NCBI GenBank assembly: GCA_016794525.1
Contig: JAEUJY010000113.1
Coordinates: 143,566 to 207,565, forward strand
Direction of reading: 5' to 3'
DNA from: Myxococcales bacterium
GTDB taxonomy: Bacteria; Myxococcota_A; Polyangia; Haliangiales; Haliangiaceae
DNA length: 64,000 nucleotides
A program made the translations under genes and the position numbers. How positions within the stretch are numbered: position 1 is the stretch's first letter; every line of letters starts with the position of its first letter. Below the pieces are notes generated by a model that did no database searches, was not told the origin of the DNA, and was given only the letters and a program-made list of their open reading frames with translations. Shown here in pieces: positions 18,139 to 25,814 of this stretch.

Positions 18139-18696
18139 ATGACCGGCACCAACCTCGCCCCCGGGCTGCTGATCGCCATGCCGCAGCTCGCCGATCCGAA
18201 CTTCGCGCGGTCGGTGGTGCTGATGATCGAGCACAACGATCAGGGCTCGTTCGGGTTGGTCATCAACCAGCCGAGCCCGATCAAGGCCAACGAGCTGCTC
18301 GACAGCCTGGCCATGCGCTGGGGCGGCGACGCCGAGACCGTCGTGTGGTCGGGCGGGCCGGTCAGCCCGACGACGGGCTGGGTGCTGCACGAGCCCGTGC
18401 AGGCGCTGGTCGGCGACGGGACGTCGACGATCGGGCCCGGTGTCGCGCTGTCGACGTCGCCGGAGCGGCTGCGTGCCCTCGCGGCGCGGCCGCCGGCGCG
18501 GCTGCGGCTGCTGCTGGGATATTCCGGCTGGGGGCCAGGTCAGCTCGCCCGCGAGATGGCGCAAGGGTCGTGGTTGCACGCCGACCTCGATCCGGAGATC
18601 GTGTTCGACCTCGACGCCGACGAGATGTGGCGCGCCGCGGTCGAGAGCCTGGGGATCCGCCCCGACGCGGTCGTGGTCGGACGCGGCGTGCACTGA
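18139..18696 (+). CDS. yqgE: YqgE/AlgH family protein (UPF0301)
   Basis: 185 aa, usual length. Motifs of the family: LAPGLLIAMPQLADPNFARS, VVLMIEHNDQGSFGLVINQP, WSGGPVSPTTGWVLH, and LLLGYSGWGPGQLAREMAQGSWL. The fold is known, but the biochemical role is not; the Pseudomonas homologue was named AlgH from an alginate phenotype. An in-frame codon 18 nt upstream could extend it, but the -10 box and family alignments support 18139. A 460-bp gap with a repeat array follows. Confidence 0.93.
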   Translation: MTGTNLAPGLLIAMPQLADPNFARSVVLMIEHNDQGSFGLVINQPSPIKANELLDSLAMRWGGDAETVVWSGGPVSPTTGWVLHEPVQALVGDGTSTIGPGVALSTSPERLRALAARPPARLRLLLGYSGWGPGQLAREMAQGSWLHADLDPEIVFDLDADEMWRAAVESLGIRPDAVVVGRGVH

Positions 18697-19156
18697 CATC
18701 GCCGCGCGCCGGCGTGGGGCAGGCGGCAATAGCCGTGGCCCACGTGGGTCGCGGAGAGGGCGTGGGTCGCGGCGCGGGTCAAGCGGCACGCCACGGCCCA
18801 CGTGGGTCGCGGCGCGGGGTCGGCGTCAAGTCACGGCCCACGTGGGTCGCGGCGCGGGGGCGGCGTCAAGTCACGGCCCACGGGGGTCGCGGCGCAGGGT
18901 AGTCGGCGAGCGTCGGCCCACGTGGGTCGCAGCGCAGGGCAGGCGTCAAGTCACGGCCCACGTGGGTCGCGGCGCCGGGCAGGGCAGGCGTCAAGTCACG
19001 ACCCACGTGGGTCGCGGCAAAGGGCAGTCGGCGAGCGTCGGCCCACGTGGGTCGCAGCGCAGGGCAGGCGTCACGTCACGACCCACGTGGGTCGCGGCGC
19101 GGGGTAGGCACGCCTCGGCCCACGTGGGTCGCTGCCGCGAATGCAGCGCTCGATGG
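18697..19156. other. 460-bp gene-free interval between convergent genes
   Basis: Between the stop of yqgE and the stop of the gene at 19157-19903. It holds the palindromic array described separately. Apparent reading frames through it change register with every 40-bp unit and give only repetitive Arg/Ser/Gly-rich peptides, so I see no gene. Confidence 0.85.
18737..19130. repeat. ten-copy palindromic array, ~40-bp period
   Basis: The core GGCCCACGTGGGTCGC (GACCCACG.. in two units) contains the palindrome CCCACGTGGG, starting at 18739, 18797, 18837, 18877 (one mismatch, CCCACGGGGG), 18917, 18957, 19002, 19042, 19082 and 19119. Spacing is 58, 40, 40, 40, 40, 45, 40, 40 and 37 bp. The intervening sequences are also repeated: one type ends in GGCGTCAAGTCAC, another in AGTCGGCGAGCGTC. 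Each core can form a 5-bp-arm palindrome or be a symmetric protein-binding site. Forty bp is about four helical turns, so sites would face the same side of the helix. Confidence 0.95.
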
Positions 19157-19903
19157 CTACTTGACGATCGCCGTGGCGGACAGCGGCGAGCGACGACCGA
19201 ACTGGTCGACCCAGGCCAGCACGACTGTCTCGCCGGGCGCCGGGGCGGTCAGGCCGTCAGGCTCGGAGCCACACTTGCCCGGGGAAGCGTAGACCTCGAT
19301 CGTCGGTGTCGATCCCACCGCGACGCGCGCCCACGTGAGCGCGGTCGTGTTGCCGGCGTCCTGTCGGTAGACGATCAACGCCGCGGCGCGGTCGGGGATC
19401 TGGTCGACCTCGGCGATCGCGGTGGTGACCGTCCCGCGCCAGCGCCCCTTGTTCTGCGCCACCGAGGTCGCCGTGATGCGCTTCACCGTCGGCGCGGGCA
19501 AGCTCGCCGCGTCCGCGCGCGCGCTCGCCGAGAAGGCGCCGACCTTGGCCCCCTTGCCGTCGCGGAGCACCAGCTGCGTCGGCCGCGTCCCGCGCAGCGC
19601 GCCGGGACGGTAGACCGCCAGGCCCGGCGCGAGCTGCTCCACGCGCGGCCGGGTCTTCCGCTTGCCGACGACCAACGTCCAATCGGCGTTCATCGCCGGA
19701 TCGTGACCGGCGAACGCCTCGGCGCTGTCGTCGGTCGTCTCGGTGAAGCCGATCAACACCCCACCGCCCGCGGGGATCGGATCAGCGGCATGGGTGATGA
19801 GCTGCGGCGCGAGCAGTACGCGGGCACACTTCGGGTACGCGGGAGACGCGTGGCCCAGCGCCAGCGCCACGATCACGGCTGCGAGCGACGATCGGCGAAC
19901 CAT
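19157..19903 (-). CDS. exported protein of unknown function
   Basis: 248 aa. N-terminal signal peptide (MVRRSSLAAVIVALALGHAS, cleavage probably after SPAYP). The mature part has two possible disulfide cysteines (CARVLLAP near the N-terminus and GKCGSEPD) and beta-rich sequence reminiscent of fibronectin-type-III-like folds (LTWARVAVGSTPTIEVYAS, VVLAWVDQFGRRSPLSATA). I recognise no family. The 3' end faces the palindromic array; the start is divergent from the LPMO-like gene, 87 bp away. Confidence 0.6.
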   Translation of the reverse strand: MVRRSSLAAVIVALALGHASPAYPKCARVLLAPQLITHAADPIPAGGGVLIGFTETTDDSAEAFAGHDPAMNADWTLVVGKRKTRPRVEQLAPGLAVYRPGALRGTRPTQLVLRDGKGAKVGAFSASARADAASLPAPTVKRITATSVAQNKGRWRGTVTTAIAEVDQIPDRAAALIVYRQDAGNTTALTWARVAVGSTPTIEVYASPGKCGSEPDGLTAPAPGETVVLAWVDQFGRRSPLSATAIVK

Positions 19904-19990
19904 GGTTGCGAGCGTGTCACGCCATCGTTGGCGGCGCTACACGCGCGCTTCGCGCTGGCCTTCGGGCCCCCTTCCTGATGTGATTGCCAC

Positions 19991-20710
19991 ATGCGCCGTA
20001 CCGCCCTCGCCGCCGCCGCCGCGCTCACTCTCGTCGCCGCGGGTGCCGACGCGCACGTGCGCATCTCGTCGCCCACGCCGCGCTCGACGATCGACCTCAA
20101 GCAGCGCCACTGCGGGTCGACCGGCTCCGCCCGCGCCAACGTCCAGACCTTTCGCCCGGGCGCCACGCTGCACCTCGTCTACGACGAGTACATCGCGCAC
20201 CCTGGCTGGTTGCGCGTCTCGTTCAACCCCAACGGCGACACGTTCCGGATCCCGCCGGGTGACCCCGCCGGCACCCCCGCCGGTTATCCGTCCGAGAACC
20301 TCACGGGCATGCTCGACCCGGGCGGCTCGGGCTCGACCATCATCGCGGACCGCATCCCCAACGGCAGCGCCACCACCTACGACGTCACCCTGCCGATGCA
20401 GGAGTGCACCAACTGTACGCTGCAGCTCATCCAGTTGATGACCGACAAGCCGCCGTACACCACGGACACGGCCTCGAACGACATCTACTTCGCGTGCATC
20501 GACCTGGTCATCTCCGCGAGCGCGCCGATCGTCGACGCCGGCCCGTCGGGGCCGGACGGTGGTGGCAACCCCGGCGATCCTGACGCAGGCACCGGTCCCG
20601 CCGAGCTCACCTCCGGGTGTGGCTGTCAGGGTGGGGGGGCGTCGCCGGTCGGCTTCGCGCTGGTCGTCGCCGCCGCGCTGTTCGCGCCGCGCCGTCGCCG
20701 CCGCGCCTGA
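19991..20710 (+). CDS. LPMO-like secreted protein with GCGC C-terminal anchor (SCE4755-like)
   Basis: 239 aa. The signal peptide ends AGADA and the mature protein would begin with His, as in lytic polysaccharide monooxygenases, whose N-terminal His is one of two copper ligands; the His in EYIAHPGWLRVSF is a candidate second ligand. Conserved cysteines (RHCGSTG, QECTNCTLQ, YFACIDLV). This resembles the SCE4755 polysaccharide-monooxygenase-like family of myxobacteria; activity is not proven. A Pro/Gly/Asp linker leads to TSGCGCQGGG, a hydrophobic helix and an Arg cluster, a MYXO-CTERM-like surface-sorting signal. The last 85 bp overlap the convergent vWA gene. Confidence 0.75.
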   Translation: MRRTALAAAAALTLVAAGADAHVRISSPTPRSTIDLKQRHCGSTGSARANVQTFRPGATLHLVYDEYIAHPGWLRVSFNPNGDTFRIPPGDPAGTPAGYPSENLTGMLDPGGSGSTIIADRIPNGSATTYDVTLPMQECTNCTLQLIQLMTDKPPYTTDTASNDIYFACIDLVISASAPIVDAGPSGPDGGGNPGDPDAGTGPAELTSGCGCQGGGASPVGFALVVAAALFAPRRRRRA

Positions 20711-21660
20711 ACCGCCGCGATCGCGAGCAGCGCGCCAGCGGCGCTGGTGGGATCCGCGCCCGCGCCGTCGCAGCCGCAGCCACCCGGCAGCTCACCCGGG
20801 TCGCCGCCGCCGTCCGCGCCTCCGACGCCGGCGTCCGGCGCGGGCGCCGGCACGCACGCGCCCGCGACGCAGCGTTCCTCATCGGCGCACGGCGCGCCAT
20901 CGTCGACCACGCCGTCGCAGTCGTTGTCACGGCCGTCGCACGTCTCGGCCGACGCGCGGGCCGCGATCGCCATCAGCGCCGCGGTGAGGGACGCGGCGTC
21001 GTCGGCCTGGTGGTAGCAGCGCGGGCGCGCGGGATCGGTGCTGGTCGCGTCGCAGCCTGCGGGGGCGGTCTCGCCGAGGATCGCCATCGCGGCCAGCGCC
21101 TCCTCGTCGACGCCCGCGCCGAAACCCACCACGAACGTCCGGATCCCGCGGTCGCGCAGCCGCGCCACCGCTCGCTTGGGTAGCTCGCGCTGATCGGGAT
21201 CGTACGGCGAGCACCACTGGAATCCGTCCGTGACCACCACGACCGCGTCGGGCACGTACCCGGCCATCCACGCGGGGTCGGCCGCCGCGGCCAGCGTCTC
21301 GCCGAGCGGCGTCCAGTTGCCGGCCGCGGGTGGCGGTGTCGCCAGCGCCATGCCGATCGCGCCGCGCTGGCCGACCGCCGGCGGAACATCGAGGCGCCCT
21401 GGACCGCACGCGTCGGGGTACGGGAACGTCATCAACCCGAAGCCGATCGTCTGGTCGTAGACCGCCAGCACGTGATCCAGCGCGGTCCGTGCGGTCGCCC
21501 ACTTGGTGGTCCCCTCCGCGATCGCGCCGTTCATCGAGCTCGAGCGGTCGAGCACGACGACGACGCTGGGCGGCTCGCACACCGACGGATCGGCCGTCAC
21601 CGCGCGGCCGGACGCCGCGAGCCCCATCGACACCATCACGACACACGCCTTGGTTCGCAT
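20626..21660 (-). CDS. secreted vWA protein with GCGC C-terminal anchor
   Basis: 344 aa from the ATG at 21660. Signal peptide MRTKACVVMVSMGLAASGRA, then a vWA domain with VVVVLDRSSSMNG (MIDAS DxSxS) and VVVVTDGFQWCS. After it come ETCDGRDNDCDGVVDDGAPC (a Cys-rich Asp loop of the putative-metal-binding type) and a linker to GGCGCDGAG, a hydrophobic stretch and ARRRRRG, a MYXO-CTERM-like anchor followed by an unusual 20-residue tail. A sigma54-like element (GGCGCG-GGCC-TTGCT) lies just upstream. The Arg clusters of this protein and of the convergent LPMO-like protein are encoded on opposite strands of the same DNA. Confidence 0.75.
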   Translation of the reverse strand: MRTKACVVMVSMGLAASGRAVTADPSVCEPPSVVVVLDRSSSMNGAIAEGTTKWATARTALDHVLAVYDQTIGFGLMTFPYPDACGPGRLDVPPAVGQRGAIGMALATPPPAAGNWTPLGETLAAAADPAWMAGYVPDAVVVVTDGFQWCSPYDPDQRELPKRAVARLRDRGIRTFVVGFGAGVDEEALAAMAILGETAPAGCDATSTDPARPRCYHQADDAASLTAALMAIAARASAETCDGRDNDCDGVVDDGAPCADEERCVAGACVPAPAPDAGVGGADGGGDPGELPGGCGCDGAGADPTSAAGALLAIAAVQARRRRRGANSAAATTSAKPTGDAPPP

Positions 21661-21673
21661 GCCCGCCACCAAG

Positions 21674-21690
21674 AGCAAGGCCCGCGCCGG
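21674..21690 (-). promoter_or_regulatory. sigma54-type promoter candidate
   Basis: On the minus strand CCGGCGCGGGCCTTGCT has GG-N10-GC spacing and a perfect TTGCT -12 element, 15 nt before the ATG at 21660. It nearly matches the element upstream of the M23 gene at 54520. No upstream dyad like those at 53.4 and 54.5 kb is seen, so this is weaker. Confidence 0.4.
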
Positions 21691-21729
21691 ACACCGCGGC
21701 TGGCTCCTTCCGCTGGCTTACCTCCACCG

Positions 21730-21779
21730 CCCGGACAGCGTGTCCGGGATCCGGCCACTCGCGTCCGGGATCCGGCCAC
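21730..21779. repeat. GTCCGG-type inverted and direct repeats
   Basis: CCCGGACA (21730-21737) and TGTCCGGG (21741-21748) form a hairpin with a 3-nt loop. GTCCGGGATCCGGCCAC occurs twice, at 21742 and 21763, 21 bp apart. The element lies between the stop of the lectin-protease gene (21813) and the start of the vWA gene, so it may also end transcription of the former. Related sequences occur near 11425, 23386, 28461-28533 and 47620. Confidence 0.75.
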
Positions 21780-21812
21780 GGCTGGCGACGCCGGTAGCCA
21801 CCTCCGTGCGGC

Positions 21813-23357
21813 TCACTCGAGCCGCAGCCCGCTGTACATGTAGTCCACCGACCAGTTGGTGTTGTAGGCGAGGTAGGTCGCGTACGGCCACACCCACGAC
21901 TTCCCGCCGTTGGCAGGATCCGCGATCACCACGTAGTCCGTCCCGGCGATGGCGTAGATGTCGCGCAGCACGACGACGTGGTTGGTGCTCGAGACGTTCG
22001 AGCTCTGGTGCGAGATGACCGGCATGTGGCGGACGTAGAGCTCGTAGCGGAGCTGAGACGCCGACAGCACCGAGCTCGAGTCGGTCCACGTCATGCCCCA
22101 GGTGTCCATCACGGCCTCCGGATCGCCGGCGGTCAGGCAATCCTCCGGCGTCGGCGACGCGCAACAGTTCGTGCCGAGCTCCGCCGACACGAACGCGCAG
22201 GTCGCCAGGTTCAGGTCGCCGTAGGCGTAGTTCAGGACCATCCCCGGGGCGTCGGCCCAGCACCAGTACTGCGTCTGCGGGTTGGCCAGCTCGGCGAAGC
22301 CCGGCAGGCTCTCCTGGTAGAGCGTGTGCGAGAGCGTCGCGCCATCGAGCGAGGTCAGGACGTCGACGCGGTTGGCGCGGCCGAGCGCGGAGGCGGCGAC
22401 CACCTCGCCGGTCAGCGCCGTGCTGCTGGTCCAGTCCTTGGTCGTCCAGGCCGTGCCCGTCGACGTGACCTGGCGCAGCGCGCCGGAGCGCGTCGCGTAG
22501 ACGACGAGGTTGCCCGCGCCCCACGAGGTCACCGACGGCTCGGTGTCGATCGTCGCGTTGGTGTTCTCGAGGGCCCAGCCGGTGGTCGGACGCTTCCCGA
22601 GGTGCATGAGCTTGCCGCTGCTGGTGCGGTAGACGACGTGGATCTCGTTGACCGCCGGCTCGGTGACCGCGATCTGCGTGTTGGGCAGGTAGCTCAGGAG
22701 CACCGTCTCGCCGACGGTCCAGCCGTTGGCCGTATACCCGGCGGCGCCCTTCTTGCTGCGGTCGAACGAGCGCCAGCGCAGGTCGCCGACGCTGTCGCGC
22801 CACATCACGTCGAGGTGGCCGACGCCCCAGGACGCGACGGCCGGCACGCCGGAGGTGCTGGTCGCTGTCGCGCCCAGATCCTCGTAGTGCCACGACCCGT
22901 CCCAGAACGCGTGCGCGAGGTGCGTCGGGCCGATGAGCGAATAGGCGAACCAGAAGACGTCGAGGCGGCCGACCGCCCACGACACCGCCGCGGGCGCGCT
23001 GGCGAAGCCGGGGTCACACGACGCCAGCGTGGGATCGTTCTGCCAGACGCCGTTGATGTCGTTCATCGACGCGTGGCGCAGGCAGCCGGTGGTGTCGCGA
23101 TAGACGGCGTGGTTCACGTTGTACAGCCAGAACCCGTTGCTGGCGGTGGCTGACGCCAGCGCGAACCCGCCGTCGAGCTTGGTCGCGACGGCGTCCCAGC
23201 TCAACGTCTTGGCGGTCTGGTGAGCCCCCGCGGTCTGGGCGAAGATGTCCTGGTCGGCGGTGCCGACCTCGGACGGGACCGGTGCGTCGAGGCAACCGGC
23301 GATGACGGCCGCGCCGGCACATGCCAGCGCCGCGCGTGCGAATGCGTGTTGGTTCAT
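21813..23357 (-). CDS. lipoprotein: lectin-like beta-propeller plus papain-like cysteine protease
   Basis: 514 aa from the ATG at 23357. Lipoprotein signal with Cys22 (VIAGC). Residues ~55-345 contain five or six repeats of ~45 residues with the pattern AVxSWGVGxLDVxWRD...LxxRSFD, as in PLL/fucose-lectin-type (DUF346-like) propellers. The C-terminal domain begins TQYWCWADAPGMVLNY (Cys366), has the paired cysteines of papain-like family C39/C70 proteins (TNCCASP), His460 in TNHVVVLRDI and the Asp/Asn turn VIADPANGG, giving a plausible Cys-His-Asp/Asn site. A surface lectin-protease, perhaps acting on glycosylated targets (inference). Longer upstream starts have no signal peptide. Confidence 0.7.
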   Translation of the reverse strand: MNQHAFARAALACAGAAVIAGCLDAPVPSEVGTADQDIFAQTAGAHQTAKTLSWDAVATKLDGGFALASATASNGFWLYNVNHAVYRDTTGCLRHASMNDINGVWQNDPTLASCDPGFASAPAAVSWAVGRLDVFWFAYSLIGPTHLAHAFWDGSWHYEDLGATATSTSGVPAVASWGVGHLDVMWRDSVGDLRWRSFDRSKKGAAGYTANGWTVGETVLLSYLPNTQIAVTEPAVNEIHVVYRTSSGKLMHLGKRPTTGWALENTNATIDTEPSVTSWGAGNLVVYATRSGALRQVTSTGTAWTTKDWTSSTALTGEVVAASALGRANRVDVLTSLDGATLSHTLYQESLPGFAELANPQTQYWCWADAPGMVLNYAYGDLNLATCAFVSAELGTNCCASPTPEDCLTAGDPEAVMDTWGMTWTDSSSVLSASQLRYELYVRHMPVISHQSSNVSSTNHVVVLRDIYAIAGTDYVVIADPANGGKSWVWPYATYLAYNTNWSVDYMYSGLRLE

Positions 23358-23460
23358 GCGCTGGTCGAGTCGGCGACCGGGGTGCCGTGTCCGGCAACGG
23401 GCGGTAATCGCGGACGGACGCCGGCTTCCCTCGGGACGGGTTTCGCGCTCCACTGCGGGG

Positions 23461-23745
23461 ATGGGCAAGGTCGACGACATGCGGCGCCGCCGCGAGGCAC
23501 AACATCAGGCGCGCTCGGCATCGGCTCGACCCGCCGCCGCAGCGCCGGCGGACGTCGTCGCGGAGCCGGTCGCCGAGGCCGACGCGGACGGCGAGGGTGC
23601 GCCCGAGGGCGCGGCGGCGGCCGAGGCCGACAGCGGCGTCTGCTCCGGTTGCGGCAAGGTCAAGCCGATGCAGCGCGGGCTGATCGCCAACCACCAGAAG
23701 GGCCTCGGCAAGTACTGCGTCGGCTCGCGCAAGCCGCCGGCGTAG
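23461..23745 (+). CDS. small C2HC zinc-finger-like protein
   Basis: 94 aa. A basic, Ala/Glu-rich N-terminal half (~60 residues, probably disordered) precedes CSGCGKVKPMQRGLIANHQ and then KYC, a C-x2-C...H...C arrangement compatible with one zinc site. No family recognised. The gene ends 9 bp before the convergent kup stop. No clear promoter or Shine-Dalgarno sequence is visible, so the start is uncertain, although the sequence after the ATG is unlike chance frames. Confidence 0.5.
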   Translation: MGKVDDMRRRREAQHQARSASARPAAAAPADVVAEPVAEADADGEGAPEGAAAAEADSGVCSGCGKVKPMQRGLIANHQKGLGKYCVGSRKPPA

Positions 23746-23754
23746 GCCGCGGCG

Positions 23755-25680
23755 CTACAGCTCGATCTGCAGGCCGAGCTCGACGACGCGGTTGGGCGGC
23801 AGGCCGAAGAAGTCGGTCGGCGGACGCGCGTTGCGCGACAGGAACGCGAACAGCATCTTGCGCCAGCGCCACATCCGCGCGCGGCCCGTCGTGATGAGGC
23901 TCTGCCGCCCGAGGTAGTACGTGGTGGTCGAGGCGTCAGCGACGAGGCCGTGCTTCTCGCAGCGCGCGAGCAGCCGCGGCACGTTGGGCGACTGCATGAA
24001 GCCGACCCGCGCCATCACCCGGAAGAAGCCCTGGCCGAGGTCCTTCACCTGCAGCGAGGTGTTGCCCGCGACGAACGGCACGCCCTCGGTCCGGATCGAC
24101 AGCAGCACGACCTGCTTGTGCAGCACCTGGTTGTGCTTCACGTGGTGCATCACCACGTTCGGGATGCCGTCCGGGTTCGAGGTCATGAACACCGCGGTGC
24201 CCTTGACCCGATGCAGCACCTGGGTCTCGGGATCGTCGAGGAACATCGCGTCGGGCAGGTTCCCTTGGTCCATGATCCGCGACAGCTCGGTGCGGCCGCG
24301 CCACCACGTCGTCAGGATGATGAACACGACCGCGCCGAACGTGAGCGGCAACCAGCCGCCGTGGTGGATCTTGGCGAGCGTCGAGGAGAAGAACGTGAGA
24401 TCGATGCCGAGGAAGACCACCAGCATGATCGCGCTGGACCAGACCGGCAGGTGCCAGAGCTTGGTGCGGACCAGGAAGTACAGCACCGACGTGATCGTCA
24501 TCGTGCCGGTGACCGCGACGCCGTACGCGCCGGCGAGCTTGGTCGATGACCCGAAGCCGAGGACGACCGCGAGGCACGCCGCCATCAGCAGGTAGTTGAT
24601 CTCGGGGATGTAGATCTGGCCCTCGGCGCGCTCGGAGGTGTGGACGATCGTGACCCGCGGGGCGTAGCCGAGCTGGACCGCCTGGTGGGTCAGCGAGAAC
24701 GCGCCCGAGATCAACGCCTGCGACGCGATGATCGCCGCGAGCGTGGCGAGCCCGACCATCGGGTAGAGCATCGGGCCGTCGACCATCTGGAAGAACGGGT
24801 TGGTGATCGAGCCCTGGGGCGACGTCAGGAACAGCGCCCCCTGGCCGAAGTAGTTGAGCAAGAGGCCCGGGAACACCACGCTGAACCACGCGACGCGGAT
24901 CGGCGTGCGGCCGAAGTGGCCCATGTCGGCGTAGAGCGCCTCGCCGCCGGTGATGACCAGCACCACCGAGCCCAGCAAGAGGAAGCCGTGGACGCCGTTG
25001 TGGGCGAAGAAGCGCGCGCCGTGCACCGGGTTCACGGCCTGCAGCACCTCGGGCGCCTTGACGATCCAGGTCGCGCCGATGACGCCGATCGAGATGAACC
25101 ACAGGAGCATGACGTAGCCGAAGACCGTCCCGATGCGGTGCGTCCCGAAGCGCTGCACGACGAACAGCCCGACCAGGATCGCGACGGTGATGGGCAAGAC
25201 GAGGTGCTCGACGGAGTCGGTGGCGACGTTGAGGCCTTCGACCGCCGACAGCACGGAGATCGCCGGGGTCAGCACGCCCTCGCCGTAGAGCAAGCCGGTG
25301 CCGAACAGCGCCATCAAGATCGGGATGGCCAGGCGGCCCGCGGTGCGTCCGGTCGCGCCGGACACCAGGGCCGCCAGGGCCTGGATGCCACCCTCGCCCT
25401 TGTTGTCGGCGCGCAGCACGAACGTCAGGTACTTGATGACGACGACCGACGTGAGCGCCCAGAACACGAGCGACAGCACGCCGTAGACGTTGGCGGGTGT
25501 CGGCGGCGCGCCGTGCTCCCCGGTCAGGCACTCCTTCATCGCGTACAGCGGTGAGGTGCCGATGTCGCCGTAGACGACACCGAGCGCGCCGAGCGAGACG
25601 AGCGCGAGCTCCTTCTTGCCGTGGTAGTGGTGCCCGTGGGCGGGCATCGACGTCGAATGGCGGGCCTGGGCTTGGCTCAT
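23755..25680 (-). CDS. kup: KUP-family potassium uptake transporter
   Basis: 641 aa, the usual length. Signature ALGVVYGDIGTSPLYAMKE at the first membrane helix, about 12 hydrophobic segments to residue ~460, GEGGIQALAAL after helix 2, and the cytosolic C-terminal domain ending in ELGLQIEL. It is an inner-membrane K+/H+ symporter. A His-rich N-terminal leader (HGHHYHGKK) precedes the core. The 5' leader contains a perfect hairpin (25683-25700); a GATACC -10 candidate lies at 25708-25713. The gene is divergent from the substrate-binding lipoprotein of the liv system. Confidence 0.97.
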   Translation of the reverse strand: MSQAQARHSTSMPAHGHHYHGKKELALVSLGALGVVYGDIGTSPLYAMKECLTGEHGAPPTPANVYGVLSLVFWALTSVVVIKYLTFVLRADNKGEGGIQALAALVSGATGRTAGRLAIPILMALFGTGLLYGEGVLTPAISVLSAVEGLNVATDSVEHLVLPITVAILVGLFVVQRFGTHRIGTVFGYVMLLWFISIGVIGATWIVKAPEVLQAVNPVHGARFFAHNGVHGFLLLGSVVLVITGGEALYADMGHFGRTPIRVAWFSVVFPGLLLNYFGQGALFLTSPQGSITNPFFQMVDGPMLYPMVGLATLAAIIASQALISGAFSLTHQAVQLGYAPRVTIVHTSERAEGQIYIPEINYLLMAACLAVVLGFGSSTKLAGAYGVAVTGTMTITSVLYFLVRTKLWHLPVWSSAIMLVVFLGIDLTFFSSTLAKIHHGGWLPLTFGAVVFIILTTWWRGRTELSRIMDQGNLPDAMFLDDPETQVLHRVKGTAVFMTSNPDGIPNVVMHHVKHNQVLHKQVVLLSIRTEGVPFVAGNTSLQVKDLGQGFFRVMARVGFMQSPNVPRLLARCEKHGLVADASTTTYYLGRQSLITTGRARMWRWRKMLFAFLSRNARPPTDFFGLPPNRVVELGLQIEL

Positions 25681-25682
25681 GA

Positions 25683-25700
25683 GTCGCGCCGGGGCGCGAC
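25683..25700. other. perfect inverted repeat in kup leader
   Basis: GTCGCGCC-GG-GGCGCGAC: 8-bp arms with a 2-nt centre, starting two bases before the kup ATG. In RNA it would occlude the start region; as DNA it could be an operator. No riboswitch family is recognisable. Confidence 0.6.
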
Positions 25701-25814
25701 GGTCGAGGTATCACGGCGCGCCGATGCGATCCACCCGCAGGTCGGCGGCGACCGCGCGCCCAGGGTTGACTCGCGCGCCAGCAACACGCTACGCCATCCT
25801 CCTACTCGAGGAGC

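Noticed and set aside
18802..19107. Repetitive protein encoded by the palindromic array
   Set aside because: The unit is 40 bp, not a multiple of three, so the frame shifts every unit and no consistent repeat peptide, promoter or start is visible.
18737..19130. CRISPR array
   Set aside because: The repeats are palindromic cores with intervening sequences that are themselves repeated (two recurring types), spacing varies from 37 to 58 bp, and no cas genes are seen nearby.
18737..19130. Canonical parS cluster for ParB
   Set aside because: The central CCACGTGG is shared with myxobacterial parS, but the flanking GTT/AAC bases of the consensus are GGC/GTC here, and no parAB or origin genes are in the window.
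23373..23388. Sigma54 promoter upstream of the lectin-protease gene
   Set aside because: GGCACC-CCGG-TCGC has the spacing but the -12 element is TCGC rather than TTGC. GG-N10-GC alone is frequent by chance in this GC-rich DNA.
25683..25700. c-di-AMP (ydaO) riboswitch upstream of kup
   Set aside because: The leader is only about 20 nt with a single short hairpin, far too small for that riboswitch.
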